This document shows, in pieces, positions 15,785 through 24,228 of a DNA stretch of 64,000 nucleotides; within the stretch, counting starts at the first letter, position 1; each line of letters begins with the position of its first letter. The notes below the pieces were generated by a model that was given only the letters and a program-made list of their open reading frames with translations, had not been told where the DNA came from and searched no databases. The stretch comes from Aurantiacibacter xanthus. GTDB lineage: Bacteria; Pseudomonadota; Alphaproteobacteria; Sphingomonadales; Sphingomonadaceae. The stretch is taken from positions 62,001-126,000 of the forward strand of contig NZ_QXFM01000066.1 in NCBI RefSeq assembly GCF_003584015.1. The letters run 5' to 3'. The translations under genes and the position numbers were made by a program.

Positions 15785-17490
15785 GCCGATATCTCCGCTT
15801 TGCGCGCGGCAGCCTTGGCGCGCTCTTCGGCGACCAGCTCTTTCTTCTCCAGTTTGCCAACCAGAGTCTTGGGCAGTTCAGGGCGGAATTCGTAAGCGTC
15901 GGGCATTTCGATGGGGTTCAGACGATCCTTGAGGAAGGCGTGAAGCTCGGTCTCAGTCAGGGACATACCATCGTGCAGAGCGATGAACAGCTTCGGAGCC
16001 TCGCCGCGGTAGTCGTCGGGGATGCCGATCGCAACGGCTTCCTTCACCGCCGGGTGCTCGTAAGCCGCGTCCTCGATGATGCGCGGATAGACGTTGTAAC
16101 CCGAGCACAGGATGATGTCCTTGATGCGGTCGACCAGGAACAGGTAGCCATCCTCGTCGAGATAGCCGATGTCGCCGGTTCGCAGCGCGCCGTCAATGAA
16201 GGCCGTTTCGGTGGCGTCGGGGCGGTTCCAGTAGCCGCGCATCAGCTGCATCCCGCGCGCGCAGACTTCGCCGCGTTCGTTCGGCCCCTTGCAACATTCG
16301 CCCGTTTCGGGATCGCGAATTTCGATGGTCGTGTGCGGAAAGGCAGGGCCTGCCGAGTTTTCCTTCGCCGGTTCACGCCCGAGCAGCGGGTTGCAGGTGA
16401 TGATCGGCGAGGCCTCGGTCAGGCCATAGCCTTCCGAGATCGGCGAGCCGGTGCGCCGCTCATACTGGGTGCGCACTTCAAGCGGCAGCGGCGCCCCGCC
16501 CGAAATCGAGGTGCGCACCATCGACAGATCGGGCACCTGGTCGTCGGGCAGCGAGCCGATGGCGTTGTAGATCGTGGGCACGGCGAAGATCTGCGTCGGC
16601 GGCTTGCGCTTCACCGTCGCCAGTACCTCTTTCATCACGAAACGCGGCAGCAGCACCAGTTCGCTCGCGGTGTCGATCCCGAAATTGAGCACGCAGGTCA
16701 GCCCGAACACGTGGAACAGCGGCAGCACGCCCAGCGTCCGCTCCTGCATCGCGCGCTCGTTGCCCACGTGCAGCATCATCTGCGCCGCGTTCGCGGCCAG
16801 CCCCGCGTGAGTGAGCATCGCGCCCTTGGGCCTGCCCGTGGTGCCGCCGGTATATTGCAGCACGGCGATGTCGTCGGGCGCGACTTCGGCCTGCTGCGCG
16901 AGCGGTGCATGGGCGGCAAGGCGGCGATAGTCGAGATAGGTCACTCCGGCACGCTTCCTGGCGAGATCGCCGCGCTTCAGCGTGCGCAGGCCAACACTCT
17001 GCCAGAACGGCAGCACGTCGGCCATCGGGCACAGCAGGATGCGTTCGAGCGCGCTTCTGCCATGGGCGGCGGCAACCTTGCTGTGCAGCGCTTCGAGATC
17101 AGGCACGGCAATGATCTTCGCGCCCGAATCGGCGATCAGAAATTCCAGCTCGTGCTCGGAATAGAGCGGGTTGAGGTTCACCACGATCGCGCCCAGCCGC
17201 AAGACGGCGTAGTATACGATCACCGAGTAAGGCGTATTGGGCAGGCACAGGCCAAACCGGTCGCCTTTGCCCAACCCCGCATTGGCCAGCCCGCCAGCCA
17301 GCCGCTCCACCGCCTCGCCCAGTTCGGCATAGGTCCACTCACGGCCAAGGAAATCCATCGCAACGCGCTCTGGATGCGTGGCCACAGAATGATCGAGCGC
17401 TTCGGTCAGAACCCGTTTGCGCAAAGCCCCGGAGGCGTCGAGAATGCGGCTCGTGTCGAGCGGCAGGATTTCCGATTCAGCCTGGTTCAT
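15781..17490 (-). CDS. Long-chain fatty acid--CoA ligase
   Basis: A 569-residue acyl-adenylate-forming enzyme that activates fatty acids to acyl-CoA using ATP. The AMP-binding P-loop YTGGTTGRPKGA, the adenylate motif EGYGLTEASP, the hinge region TGDIGYLDEDGYLFLVDR and the C-terminal catalytic lysine region (PKTLVGKLEKKEL) are all present. The C-terminal lid domain ends in a Lys/Ala-rich tail. It is co-transcribed with the MerR regulator and divergent from the thiolase operon, so activation and beta-oxidation genes share one control region. Confidence 0.93.
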   Translation of the reverse strand: MNQAESEILPLDTSRILDASGALRKRVLTEALDHSVATHPERVAMDFLGREWTYAELGEAVERLAGGLANAGLGKGDRFGLCLPNTPYSVIVYYAVLRLGAIVVNLNPLYSEHELEFLIADSGAKIIAVPDLEALHSKVAAAHGRSALERILLCPMADVLPFWQSVGLRTLKRGDLARKRAGVTYLDYRRLAAHAPLAQQAEVAPDDIAVLQYTGGTTGRPKGAMLTHAGLAANAAQMMLHVGNERAMQERTLGVLPLFHVFGLTCVLNFGIDTASELVLLPRFVMKEVLATVKRKPPTQIFAVPTIYNAIGSLPDDQVPDLSMVRTSISGGAPLPLEVRTQYERRTGSPISEGYGLTEASPIITCNPLLGREPAKENSAGPAFPHTTIEIRDPETGECCKGPNERGEVCARGMQLMRGYWNRPDATETAFIDGALRTGDIGYLDEDGYLFLVDRIKDIILCSGYNVYPRIIEDAAYEHPAVKEAVAIGIPDDYRGEAPKLFIALHDGMSLTETELHAFLKDRLNPIEMPDAYEFRPELPKTLVGKLEKKELVAEERAKAAARKAEISA

Positions 17491-17552
17491 CAGGCGCCCT
17501 TTCCCGTTATGATGCGTTAGTTTGCCGAAACCGCATCTTGATTTTGTTCTGC

Positions 17553-17583
17553 TTGACGTATACGTCAGCCTCCGAACTTTATC
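17553..17583 (+). promoter_or_regulatory. Divergent control region with palindromic operator
   Basis: TGACGTATACGTCA (17554-17567) is a perfect 14-bp palindrome between the ligase start (17490) and the thiolase start (17644). It has the ACGT-centred form that I recall for LiuR-type MerR regulators. On the plus strand TTGACG (17553-17558) could be a -35 box with TTTATC (17578-17583) as -10 at the 19-bp spacing typical of MerR promoters. Regulator assignment is inference. Confidence 0.6.
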
Positions 17584-17643
17584 GTAACAAAACGGCGCAA
17601 AAGGTCAATCGCGCTGGAGAGAAGAGAGAAAGGCACCGTTCCC

Positions 17644-18777
17644 ATGAGCCAGGCTGTTATCGCCGGATATGTCCGTTCGCCCTTCCACCCCGCCTATCGC
17701 GGTGCGCTGGCCAAGGTGCGTCCCGACGATCTGGCCGCCAATACCGTCAAGGGTCTGATCGAGCGCACCGGCGTGAAGGCCGAGGATATCGAGGATCTGG
17801 TGCTCGGCTGTGCCTTCCCCGAGGGCGAACAGGGCTTCAATCTTGCTCGCCTCGTTGTGCTGCTGGCCGATCTGCCGCAGTCGATTGGCGGGATCACGAT
17901 GAACCGCTTCTGCGGCTCGTCGATGAGCGCGGTGCACTATGCCGCTGGCCAGATCGCGCTTGGCGCGGGCGAGGTGTTCATCTGCGCGGGCGTCGAATCG
18001 ATGAGCCGGGTGCCGATGACCGGGTTCAACCCGATGCCCAACCCCGAGTTGGCGCAGCGCAGCGCCGCCTATCTCGGCATGGGTGACACCGCCGAGAACG
18101 TGGCGAAGAAATACGACCTCTCGCGCGCCGCGCAGGAAGAGTTCGCCGTCGCCAGTCAGAAGAAGGCAGGCGCCGCCATCGAAGCGGGCAAGCTGAAGGA
18201 CGAGATCGTGCCGATCCAGACCGCCGGCGGGCTTGTCGAAGTCGACGGTACGCCCCGCCCCGGCACCACGGCGGAAGACCTTGCCGGGCTGAAGCTCGCC
18301 TTCGACCAGAACGGCACCGTTACGGCGGGCACCTCCTCGCCGCTGACCGATGGCGCGGCCGCGCTGCTGGTCTGCTCGGAGGACTATGCCAAGGCGAACG
18401 GCCTTCCGGTTCTCGCCAAGATCAAAAGCATGGCAATTTCCGGCTGCGCGCCCGAGATCATGGGCATCGGCCCGGTCGAGGCGACCCGCAAGGCGCTCAA
18501 GCGCGCTGGCCTGACCATGGATGATATCGATATCGTCGAACTGAACGAGGCCTTCTCCAGCCAGTCGCTGGCCTGCATCGGTGACCTCGGCATTCCTCCT
18601 GAGAAGATCAACCTCGACGGCGGCGCGATTGCCATCGGCCACCCGCTCGGCGCGACCGGCGCGCGGATCACCGGCAAGGTCGCCCAGCTGCTGAAGCGCG
18701 AAGGCAAGAAATATGCGCTCGCCACCCAGTGCATCGGTGGCGGTCAGGGCATCGCCACCATTCTGGAGGCCGAATAA
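17644..18777 (+). CDS. Acetyl-CoA acyltransferase (thiolase, beta-oxidation)
   Basis: A 377-residue thiolase catalysing the last step of beta-oxidation, CoA-dependent cleavage of 3-ketoacyl-CoA. The nucleophilic Cys90 lies in NRFCGSSMSAVHYAAG. The C-terminal catalytic His (AIGHPLGATGARI) and Cys (QCIGGGQG) motifs are in place. It is the first gene of an operon: its stop TAA overlaps the ATG of the next gene by one base. With the FadN-type enzyme and acyl-CoA dehydrogenase it forms the same gene set as the Bacillus fadN-fadA-fadE operon, in a different order. Confidence 0.94.
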   Translation: MSQAVIAGYVRSPFHPAYRGALAKVRPDDLAANTVKGLIERTGVKAEDIEDLVLGCAFPEGEQGFNLARLVVLLADLPQSIGGITMNRFCGSSMSAVHYAAGQIALGAGEVFICAGVESMSRVPMTGFNPMPNPELAQRSAAYLGMGDTAENVAKKYDLSRAAQEEFAVASQKKAGAAIEAGKLKDEIVPIQTAGGLVEVDGTPRPGTTAEDLAGLKLAFDQNGTVTAGTSSPLTDGAAALLVCSEDYAKANGLPVLAKIKSMAISGCAPEIMGIGPVEATRKALKRAGLTMDDIDIVELNEAFSSQSLACIGDLGIPPEKINLDGGAIAIGHPLGATGARITGKVAQLLKREGKKYALATQCIGGGQGIATILEAE

Positions 18778-21107
18778 TGAGCGACAATACGATCAGGAAA
18801 GTCTGCGTGATCGGTGCGGGCACCATGGGTGCCGGGATCGCCGCGCAGGTCGCCAATGCGGGCGTGCCGGTGCTGCTGCTCGACATCGTCCCCAAGGACG
18901 GTGCCAACCGCAATGCCATCGCCGAAGGCGCCGTGGCCAAGATGCTCAAGACCGACCCCGCCCCCTTCATGGGCAAGCGCGCGGCCAGGCTGGTCGAGAC
19001 CGGCAATATCGAGGACCATCTCGACAAGGTTGCCGATTGCGACTGGGTGATCGAGGCGATCATCGAGCGGCTCGACATCAAGCAGGACCTGTATGCGAAG
19101 CTGGAAAAGGTCCGCACCCTCGGCACGGCGGTGAGTTCGAACACCTCGACCATCCCGCTCGCGCAGCTGACCGATGGCCGCTCGGACGAATTCAAGCGTG
19201 ATTTCCTCATCACCCACTTCTTCAATCCGCCGCGCTACATGCGGCTGATCGAGATCGTGGCAGGCCCGCAGAGCGATCCGGCCACCGTCGCCAAGGTGCG
19301 CGACTTTGCCGACCGCAAGCTCGGCAAGACGCCGGTCGACTGCGAGGATTCGCCCGGCTTCATCGCCAACCGCATCGGCACCTTCTGGATTCAGGCCGCG
19401 GTCAACGCCGCTTTCGACATGGGCATTTCGGTCGAAGACGCCGATGCCATTGGCGGCAAGCCGATGGGTGTGCCCAAGACCGGCATTTTCGGGCTGATCG
19501 ACCTGATCGGGCTCGATCTGATGCCCTATCTGCAGAAGAGCCTCACCAGCACCCTGCCCGCCGACGATCCCTACCAGAAGATCGCCCGCAGCGAGCCGCT
19601 GATCGAGAAGCTGATTTCCGAAGGCTACACCGGCCGCAAGGGCAAGGGCGGGTTCTACCGCATCAACCGCGAGGGTGGCGGCAAGGTCAAGGAAGCGATC
19701 GACCTCAAGTCGGGCGAGTTCTCCGCCGCGCGCGGGTCGAGCGTGGTGCGCGGATCGGCGGCCAAGGGTGATCTGGCCAAGCTGATTTCGATCCCCGGCA
19801 AGGTCGGCGACTATGCCTGGGCGATCCTCGGCCCGACCCTGTCCTACTCGGCCTCGATCGTGCCTGAGGCGACGCAGACCATCGTCGGCGTCGATGACGC
19901 GATGAAGCTCGGCTACAACTGGAAGTCCGGCCCCTTCGAGATGATCGACAAGATTGGCGCTGCCAGGCTGGTCGAGCGCTTGAAGGCCGATGGCCTGCCG
20001 GTGCCGCCGCTGCTCGAACAGGTGGGTGACGGCACGTTCTACCGGGTCGAAAACGGCAAGCGCCAGTATTTCGGCACCGATGGCGACTATCATGACGTAG
20101 TGCGCCCCGAAGGCGTGCTGCTGCTCGAAGACATCAAGCTTTCCGCGCAGCCGCTGATCAAAAACGGCTCGGCCGCGCTGTGGGACGTGGGCGACGGGGT
20201 CGTCTGCCTCGAATTCACCGGCAAGATGAACACGCTCGAAGGCGAGGTCATGAAGCTGATCCAGCAGGCCATTCCGGTGGTCGCCAAGGACTTCAAGGCG
20301 CTGGTGATCTACAACGAAGGCCCGGCTTTCTCGGCGGGCGCGAACCTTGGGCTTGCCATCTTCGCGATGAACATCGCCGCCTGGAGCGAGGTCGAGAAGC
20401 TGGTCAAGGGCGGACAAGCGGCGTTGAAGGCGCTCAAATATGCGCCCTTCCCTGTCGTCGCCGCGCCCACCGGGCTGGCGCTGGGCGGGGGCTGCGAGAT
20501 GTGCCTCAACTCCGACGCGATCCAGCCCCATGCCGAGACCTATATCGGCCTCGTCGAAACGGGCGTCGGCATCATCCCCGGCTGGGGCGGATGCGGCGAA
20601 ATGCTCGAACGCTGGATCGACAATCCCCGCCATCCAAAAGGCCCGATGGCCGCGGTGAGCAAGGTGTTCGAGATTGTCTCTACGGCGACCGTGGCAAAGA
20701 GTGCTGCCGAAGCCAAGGAACTGGGCTTCGTGCGCCCGACCGACGAGATCACCATGAACCGCGACCGTCTGCTGTTCGACGCCAAGCAGCGCGCGCTTGG
20801 CATGGTCGAAGGTTACCAGCCGCCCGAAAAGCCCGAGTTCCGCCTGCCCGGCGCTTCGGGACGCGCGGCGCTCAAGCTGGCGGTCGATGATTTCCGCAAG
20901 CGCGGCATGGCCACTCCGCACGACGAGGTGGTGGCCGCTGAGCTGGCCCATGTCCTCACCGGCGGCGACACCGATCCAACCGAACTCGTCACCGAAGACC
21001 AGCTGCTGAAGCTGGAGTTCGAGGGCTTCATGCGGCTGGTCCGCAATCCGAATTCGCAGGCGCGGGTCGAGCACATGCTCGAAACCGGCAAGCCGCTCAG
21101 GAACTAA
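18777..21107 (+). CDS. 3-hydroxyacyl-CoA dehydrogenase / enoyl-CoA hydratase (FadN-like order)
   Basis: A 776-residue bifunctional beta-oxidation enzyme. The NAD-binding Rossmann domain is N-terminal (VCVIGAGTMGAGIAAQVANA, residues about 8-27), followed by the hydroxyacyl dehydrogenase C-terminal domains (DSPGFIANRIG and a second copy). The crotonase/enoyl-CoA hydratase domain is C-terminal (about residues 475-680; EGPAFSAGANLG, LALGGGCEM). This order is opposite to E. coli FadB and matches FadN-type proteins, as does the length. Bases 18777-18779 are the start, overlapping the thiolase stop by one base, so the pair is translationally coupled. Confidence 0.92.
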   Translation: MSDNTIRKVCVIGAGTMGAGIAAQVANAGVPVLLLDIVPKDGANRNAIAEGAVAKMLKTDPAPFMGKRAARLVETGNIEDHLDKVADCDWVIEAIIERLDIKQDLYAKLEKVRTLGTAVSSNTSTIPLAQLTDGRSDEFKRDFLITHFFNPPRYMRLIEIVAGPQSDPATVAKVRDFADRKLGKTPVDCEDSPGFIANRIGTFWIQAAVNAAFDMGISVEDADAIGGKPMGVPKTGIFGLIDLIGLDLMPYLQKSLTSTLPADDPYQKIARSEPLIEKLISEGYTGRKGKGGFYRINREGGGKVKEAIDLKSGEFSAARGSSVVRGSAAKGDLAKLISIPGKVGDYAWAILGPTLSYSASIVPEATQTIVGVDDAMKLGYNWKSGPFEMIDKIGAARLVERLKADGLPVPPLLEQVGDGTFYRVENGKRQYFGTDGDYHDVVRPEGVLLLEDIKLSAQPLIKNGSAALWDVGDGVVCLEFTGKMNTLEGEVMKLIQQAIPVVAKDFKALVIYNEGPAFSAGANLGLAIFAMNIAAWSEVEKLVKGGQAALKALKYAPFPVVAAPTGLALGGGCEMCLNSDAIQPHAETYIGLVETGVGIIPGWGGCGEMLERWIDNPRHPKGPMAAVSKVFEIVSTATVAKSAAEAKELGFVRPTDEITMNRDRLLFDAKQRALGMVEGYQPPEKPEFRLPGASGRAALKLAVDDFRKRGMATPHDEVVAAELAHVLTGGDTDPTELVTEDQLLKLEFEGFMRLVRNPNSQARVEHMLETGKPLRN

Positions 21108-21139
21108 GACAAGAAAGATGCCCGCCTCTTATCCCACCT

Positions 21140-21234
21140 CCGCTCATCCTGAGCCTGTCGAAGGACAGCCACGACGCTCGCCCCAAGTCGGGGCAACACC
21201 GGCGCGCGGCCTTCGACAAGCTCAGGCTGAGCGG
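21140..21234. repeat. REP-like imperfect palindrome
   Basis: Arms CCGCTCATCCTGAGCCTGTC... (21140-21164) and its near-exact inverted copy CCTTCGACAAGCTCAGGCTG... (21210-21234), 23 of 25 matching. A small hairpin GCCCC-AAGTC-GGGGC (21180-21194) sits in the middle. This palindrome is a dispersed intergenic repeat in many sphingomonads. It sits between two operon genes and may stall or stabilise mRNA. Confidence 0.75.
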
Positions 21235-21274
21235 GCGTGGGTTACGGCAAGCGGGGCTTAAGGAGAGACAAGCG

Positions 21275-23065
21275 ATGCAAGTCTATGACGCACCCATTCG
21301 CGACATGCGCTTCGTGCTCGAAGAGCTGCACAACGACGATGGCTTTGGCGATGTCGAAGGGTACGAGGATTTCGATTCCGACGTATCCACCGCAATTCTC
21401 GAAGAAGCGGGCAAACTGTGCAAGGAAGTGCTGCTGCCGATCAACTGGTCGGGCGATCAGGAAGGCTGCAAGCTCGAAAACGGCACCGTTTCCACGCCCA
21501 AGGGCTTTCAGGAGGCCTACAAGGCGTTTTGCGAAGGCGGCTGGGCCGGACTTGGCGTAGCCGAACAGTGGGGCGGCCAGAACGCCCCGCATGCGCTCGG
21601 CAAGATGGTCGAGGAGATGACCTGTTCAGCCAACCTCTCGTTCGGGCTCTATCCCGGCCTTACTGGCGGCGCGATGGTCGCGCTGGAAGCTCACGGCAGC
21701 GACGAGCTGAAGGAGTTTTACCTGCCCAAGATGGCCAATGGCGAATGGTCGGGCACCATGTGCCTGACCGAAGCGCATTGCGGCACCGATCTGGGCATGC
21801 TGCGCACCAAGGCCGAGCCGCAGGATGACGGCAGCTACCTCGTCACCGGCAACAAGATCTTCATCTCGGCGGGTGACCACGACCTCACGTCGAACATCAT
21901 TCACCTCGTGCTGGCGCGGCTTCCCGATGCTCCTGCTGGCGTAAAGGGCATCTCGCTGTTTCTGGTGCCTAAGTTCCTGCCCAATGCCGATGGCGAGCCG
22001 GGCGAGCACAATCATGCTGGCCCCACCGCGATCGAACACAAGATGGGGCTCAAGGCCTCGGCCACCTGCCAGATGAGCTTCGATGGCTCGAAGGGTTGGC
22101 TGGTCGGCGAGCCGAACAAGGGGCTCGAGGCCATGTTCACGATGATGAACACCGAGCGTGTGGCGGTCGGCATTCAGGGCCTTGGCGTGGGCGAGATCGC
22201 TTACCAGTCCGCCGTCTACTACGCGAAGGACCGCTTGCAGGGCCGTTCGCTTTCGGGCGTGAAGAACCCCGATGGCCCGGCCGATCCGATTATCGTCCAC
22301 CCGGATGTGCGCCGGATGCTGATGACCATGCGGGCTTATAACGAGGGCTGCCGGGCGCTGTCGGGCTGGGTGAGCCGCGCGCTCGATGCCTCACATTCCG
22401 CGCGTGAACCGGAGGTGCGCGAACGGGCGACCGATTTCGTCGCGCTGATGACCCCGGTGGTCAAAGCCCTGTTCACCGACCTTGGCCACGAAAGCGCCCA
22501 GCTGGCGGTGCAGGTCTATGGTGGGCACGGCTACATCCAGGAATCGGGCGTCGAGCAGTTCGCGCGCGATGCCCGGATCGCGCAGATTTATGAGGGCACC
22601 AACGGCATTCAGGCGCTCGACCTTGTGGGCCGCAAGCTGCCGCATCGGATGGGCCGCAACCTGCGCAGCTTCTTCCACCCGGTCTCGCAGTTCTGCGAGG
22701 ATCATGCCGCCGATCCCGCCATCGGCAAGCTGGTGGGCGCGCTGCAACAGAGCTTCGGCGCGCTGCAGCTGTCCACCGGGCATATCGCGCAGAAGGGCCT
22801 GAAAGACCCCGAGGAAGCGGCTGCCGCAGCGACCGACTACCTGCGCTTGCTGGGCTTCGTGGCCATGGGCTATTGCTTTGCCAAGGCGTGCAAGATCGCC
22901 CATGCGAAGCTCGCCGAAGGCACCTCGGAAGAGGCCTTCTACAAGGCCAAGCTCATCACCGCGCAGTTCTTCTTCGACCGCTTGCTGCCCGTCGCGACGG
23001 CGCAGTTCATGGCGATCCGCAGCGGCAAGGCCAGCATGATGGACCTGCCCGAGGAAGCGTTTTGA
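21275..23065 (+). CDS. Acyl-CoA dehydrogenase (FadE-like, 596 residues)
   Basis: An FAD-dependent acyl-CoA dehydrogenase catalysing the first oxidation of acyl-CoA to enoyl-CoA. Landmarks are the FAD and substrate motifs CLTEAHCGTDLGM and NKIFISAGDHDL, and the C-terminal VQVYGGHGYIQESGVEQFAR and IYEGTNGIQALDL. At 596 residues it is longer than the ~380-residue acyl-CoA dehydrogenases and carries an extra C-terminal helical domain, as in Bacillus FadE and DmdC-type enzymes. The N-terminal MQVYDAPIRDMRFVL is a family signature. It follows the FadN-like gene after a 167-bp gap holding a repeat. Confidence 0.92.
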   Translation: MQVYDAPIRDMRFVLEELHNDDGFGDVEGYEDFDSDVSTAILEEAGKLCKEVLLPINWSGDQEGCKLENGTVSTPKGFQEAYKAFCEGGWAGLGVAEQWGGQNAPHALGKMVEEMTCSANLSFGLYPGLTGGAMVALEAHGSDELKEFYLPKMANGEWSGTMCLTEAHCGTDLGMLRTKAEPQDDGSYLVTGNKIFISAGDHDLTSNIIHLVLARLPDAPAGVKGISLFLVPKFLPNADGEPGEHNHAGPTAIEHKMGLKASATCQMSFDGSKGWLVGEPNKGLEAMFTMMNTERVAVGIQGLGVGEIAYQSAVYYAKDRLQGRSLSGVKNPDGPADPIIVHPDVRRMLMTMRAYNEGCRALSGWVSRALDASHSAREPEVRERATDFVALMTPVVKALFTDLGHESAQLAVQVYGGHGYIQESGVEQFARDARIAQIYEGTNGIQALDLVGRKLPHRMGRNLRSFFHPVSQFCEDHAADPAIGKLVGALQQSFGALQLSTGHIAQKGLKDPEEAAAAATDYLRLLGFVAMGYCFAKACKIAHAKLAEGTSEEAFYKAKLITAQFFFDRLLPVATAQFMAIRSGKASMMDLPEEAF

Positions 23066-23083
23066 GCCTTCGCGCCACCAACT

Positions 23084-23192
23084 CCCCTCCCCTCAAGGGG
23101 AGGGGTCGGGGGAGGGGTTTGCCCGGTCTCGCGCCAGCGCACAGCATCAGCCTCGCATCCCCACCCCTCGATCCCCTCCCCATGGGGAGGGG
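23084..23192. repeat. Pair of C/G palindromes upstream of the nitronate monooxygenase gene
   Basis: Two hairpins: CCCCTCCCCT-CA-AGGGGAGGGG (23084-23105) and the perfect CCCCTCCCCATGGGGAGGGG (23173-23192). They form one composite intergenic repeat like that at 37178-37290. The last arm runs into the ribosome binding site of the next gene (GGGGAGGAG before ATG 23205). Confidence 0.75.
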
Positions 23193-23204
23193 AGGAGTTT
23201 GGCA

Positions 23205-24116
23205 ATGACGGCAATGGTCGAAGCCTTCGCGCAGCGGCTGGCGATCCCCGCCGTCGTTGCGCCGATGTTCCTCGTCTCGGGGCCGGATCTGGTGGTGGAA
23301 TGCTGCCGCTCCGGCCTCGCGGGCACCTTCCCTGCATTGAACCAGCGCTCCAGCGCCGGGTTCGACGAATGGCTCTGCGAAATCGAGGAACGCTGCGGCC
23401 CCGATGCTGCGCCCTATGGCGTGAACCTGATCGTCCACAAGTCGAACCCGCGCGTCGAGGCTGACCTCGAAATCTGCGTGAAGCACAAGGTGCCGCTGGT
23501 CATCACCTCGCTCGGCGCGGTGCCCGATCTGGTGGCAGCGGTGCATTCCTATGGCGGGCTGGTGTTCCACGACGTGATCCAGCGCCGCCACGCCGAGAAA
23601 GCCGCCGAGGCTGGCGTCGATGGCATCATCGCGGTTGCCGCCGGGGCTGGCGGACATGCCGGCACGCTCAGCCCCTTCGCGCTGCTGAGTGAGATCAGCG
23701 AGGTGTTCGACGGCCCGCTGATCCTGTCGGGCGCGATGAGCCACGGGCGGCACATTGCCGCCGCGCGCATGATGGGCGCGCAGTTCGGCTATATCGGCTC
23801 GCACTTCATCGCTGCCGCCGAAAGCATGGCGAGCGAACCGCAAAAGCAGATGATGATCGCGGCCAGCGCCAAGGACATCACCTATACCGACAAGGTTACC
23901 GGGGTCGGCGCGAACTTCCTCGCCCCAAGCCTTGCCAGCGCCACCCTCCCCGATGGCCACGGCGAAATGACGCTGAGCGACGAAGCCCGCGCCTGGAAGA
24001 CCATCTGGTCGGCCGGGCACGGCGTCGGCTCGACCCGCGAAATACGCCCCGCCGCCGCCATCTGCGCACAGCTTATCGCCGAATACCAGGCAGCCCGCGC
24101 GGCTTTCTGCGAGTAA
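23205..24116 (+). CDS. Nitronate monooxygenase-like flavoprotein (2-nitropropane dioxygenase family)
   Basis: A 303-residue TIM-barrel FMN protein of the NMO/NPD family, which oxidises alkyl nitronates. Seen are the N-terminal IPAVVAPMFLVSGPDLVVEC, the FMN/phosphate-binding VAAGAGGHAGTLSPFALL and the later YIGSHFIAAAES. It may act as a nitronate monooxygenase or as an enoyl reductase-like enzyme; family annotation is often over-specific. The ATG at 23205 has a strong Shine-Dalgarno sequence that is part of the upstream palindromic repeat; a TTG six bases earlier is an alternative. It may be co-transcribed with the beta-oxidation genes. Confidence 0.85.
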   Translation: MTAMVEAFAQRLAIPAVVAPMFLVSGPDLVVECCRSGLAGTFPALNQRSSAGFDEWLCEIEERCGPDAAPYGVNLIVHKSNPRVEADLEICVKHKVPLVITSLGAVPDLVAAVHSYGGLVFHDVIQRRHAEKAAEAGVDGIIAVAAGAGGHAGTLSPFALLSEISEVFDGPLILSGAMSHGRHIAAARMMGAQFGYIGSHFIAAAESMASEPQKQMMIAASAKDITYTDKVTGVGANFLAPSLASATLPDGHGEMTLSDEARAWKTIWSAGHGVGSTREIRPAAAICAQLIAEYQAARAAFCE

Positions 24117-24228
24117 TTCGCAAGCTCAAAAGCCTGGCTCCCGCCTTCGCTTGCGCTCGCGGCTGTGCCCCCGTAAGAGGCTCGCCAAACCCACTTCCGC
24201 AAACATTCGCTAGAGACAGGGACAGTTT

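Noticed and set aside
15940-17520. 526-codon plus-strand frame opposite the acyl-CoA ligase
   Set aside because: Antisense shadow; rich in His/Arg/Gln without any motif.
18744-21074. 776-codon minus-strand frame opposite the FadN-like gene
   Set aside because: Antisense shadow of a well-supported enzyme gene, with no recognisable domain.
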